Part shown: piece after piece, positions 6,783 to 9,663 of the stretch
Layout of the letters: every line of letters starts with the position of its first letter
Numbering within the stretch: the first letter of the stretch is position 1
NCBI GenBank assembly: GCA_946887105.1
Contig: CAMPKJ010000187.1
Span: 1 to 9,663 of the forward strand
Direction: 5' to 3'
DNA from: an uncultured Acidobacteriota bacterium
GTDB taxonomy: Bacteria > Acidobacteriota > Thermoanaerobaculia > Gp7-AA8
DNA: 9,663 nt
The notes under the pieces: model-generated
What the model was told of the DNA's origin: nothing
Seen by the model: only the letters and a program-made list of their open reading frames with translations
Database searches by the model: none
Position numbers and translations under genes: made by a program

Positions 6783-6989
6783 ATGCCTCTCGTACACGTT
6801 AAAGAAGACGAGTCATTCGAGAACGCGCTTCGCCGCTTCAAACGCAAATGTGAGAAGTCGGGGATTCTCTCGGAGCTGAAGAAGCGTCAGCACTACGAGA
6901 AGCCGAGCACGAAGCGGAAGCGGAAAGCCATCGCGGCACGAAAGAAAGTGTTGCGCAAGCTTGCCGAAGAGCGCCGTACCGGTTACTGA
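6783..6989 (+). CDS. rpsU: Small ribosomal subunit protein bS21
   Basis: A 68-residue, strongly basic protein. The N-terminal [20 protein letters not shown] is the standard bS21 signature, followed by [21 protein letters not shown] and a Lys/Arg-rich helix ([12 protein letters not shown]). Length is normal for the family (about 58-71). bS21 sits near the anti-Shine-Dalgarno of 16S rRNA on the small subunit and helps initiation. It has its own near-consensus promoter (6691-6719) and is followed by a strong terminator (7011-7048), so most transcripts are probably monocistronic. mutS2 and dnaG follow, a form of the macromolecular-synthesis gene order. Confidence 0.96.
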   Translation: MPLVHVKEDESFENALRRFKRKCEKSGILSELKKRQHYEKPSTKRKRKAIAARKKVLRKLAEERRTGY

Positions 6990-7010
6990 GTTCGTTCACT
7001 AGCTTTCTCG

Positions 7011-7048
7011 AAACGGCTCGCGAGTTTTCGCGGGCCGTTTTTGTTTTT
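7011..7048 (+). terminator. Intrinsic terminator after rpsU
   Basis: AAACGGCTCGCG (7011-7022) pairs with CGCGGGCCGTTT (7029-7040) over 12 bp with a single T-G wobble and a 6-nt loop AGTTTT. It runs into TTTTTGTTTTT (7038-7048). It begins 22 nt after the rpsU stop and ends 14 nt before the mutS2 ATG, so mutS2 expression needs read-through or its own promoter. Confidence 0.93.
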
Positions 7049-7062
7049 GCCATCCGATCTGC

Positions 7063-9456
<2,394 letters not shown>

Positions 9457-9540
9457 GTCGCAAAGTCTCAAAGTCGCAAAGTCTCAAAGGGGCTGCGCTC
9501 CGGCGATCTTTGCGACTTTGCGACTTTGCGACTTTGAGAC
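9457..9540. repeat. Inverted array of GTCKCAAA octamers, copy 2
   Basis: Left arm: GTCGCAAA (9457), GTCTCAAA (9465), GTCGCAAA (9473), GTCTCAAA (9481-9488), a clean tandem of four alternating units. Spacer 9489-9508, GC-rich and unrelated to the copy 1 spacer. Right arm, inverted: TTTGCGAC at 9509, 9517 and 9525, then TTTGAGAC at 9533-9540. Folding gives a 32-bp stem with one mismatch in three of the four unit pairs. The first base follows the mutS2 TGA directly, and the last is 7 nt before the dnaG ATG. There is no T-tract beyond it. Confidence 0.92.
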
Positions 9541-9547
9541 TTGCTGA

Positions 9548-9663
9548 ATGGCCTTCGTCGATCTGAACGACTCGATCATCGCGCAGGTGCGCTCCGCGGC
9601 CGACATCGTCGACTTCGTGCAGCAGGTCACACCGCTCAAACTGGCGGGCAGAGACCCTTGTAG
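9548..9663 (+). CDS. dnaG: DNA primase, N-terminal fragment (3' truncated)
   Basis: Thirty-eight codons are visible before the window ends. The segment VRSAADIVDFVQQVTPLKLAGRD matches the N-terminal stretch of DnaG just before its CHC2 zinc finger (commonly RxxxDIVDVIxxxVxLKxxGRxxxGLCPFH), which itself lies beyond the edge. DnaG makes RNA primers at the replication fork. The position after rpsU and mutS2 supports the call, since rpsU-dnaG-rpoD is a known gene cluster and rpoD may follow. An in-frame TGA at 9545-9547 directly precedes the ATG, fixing the start. No Shine-Dalgarno is present; the usual site is occupied by the right arm of the octamer array. The tag at the very end is out of frame. 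Confidence 0.85.
   Translation, partial: MAFVDLNDSIIAQVRSAADIVDFVQQVTPLKLAGRDPC

Noticed and set aside
9457..9540. Octamer arrays as intrinsic terminators
   Set aside because: Neither copy is followed by a T-tract, and the stems carry repeated mismatches.

Overview
The window is GC-rich bacterial chromosome with tightly packed genes. It looks like Acidobacteriota or a related GC-rich phylum. This rests on three things: rpsU, mutS2 and the start of dnaG in a row, a pair of secreted two-domain proteins of a kind common in that group, and the general style of the S21 and MutS2 proteins. The assignment is inference from family resemblance, not a search result. No phage, transposase, CRISPR array, tRNA or rRNA was seen.

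Layout. Positions 1-2668 (+) hold an apparent isoprenoid operon: the 3' part of a geranylgeranyl-reductase-like FAD oxidoreductase, a squalene/phytoene synthase family enzyme that starts inside the previous stop codon (TTGA overlap), and a secreted two-domain protein. Positions 2681-2790 hold an inverted array of 8-bp GTCKCAAA units. Positions 2817-3595 (+) encode a 52-residue zinc-ribbon protein overlapped by ATGA with uridine kinase (udk). Positions 3646-4470 (+) encode a second secreted protein that aligns with the first. It converges, with a 15-bp gap, on a prolyl oligopeptidase lipoprotein gene (4486-6576, -). A 206-bp divergent intergenic region carries a near-consensus sigma70 promoter for rpsU. 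Positions 6783-9456 (+) hold rpsU, a strong intrinsic terminator, and mutS2. A second GTCKCAAA inverted array (9457-9540) fills the space between the mutS2 stop and the ATG of dnaG, which runs off the end.

How the genes fit together. rpsU-mutS2-dnaG is a variant of the macromolecular-synthesis operon (rpsU-dnaG-rpoD in Escherichia coli), with mutS2 inserted and a terminator after rpsU. That would let abundant S21 be made in excess of the DNA-maintenance proteins. The oxidoreductase and synthase probably act together on isoprenoid chains (squalene/hopanoid, carotenoid or lipid saturation). The zinc-ribbon protein and udk are translationally coupled.

The most unusual signal is the pair of octamer arrays. 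Each has about four direct GTCKCAAA units, a short unrelated spacer, then about four inverted units. Each begins at or just after a stop codon and ends close to the next start codon, both of which lack a Shine-Dalgarno sequence. They look like copies of a dispersed REP/BIME-like element of unknown role.
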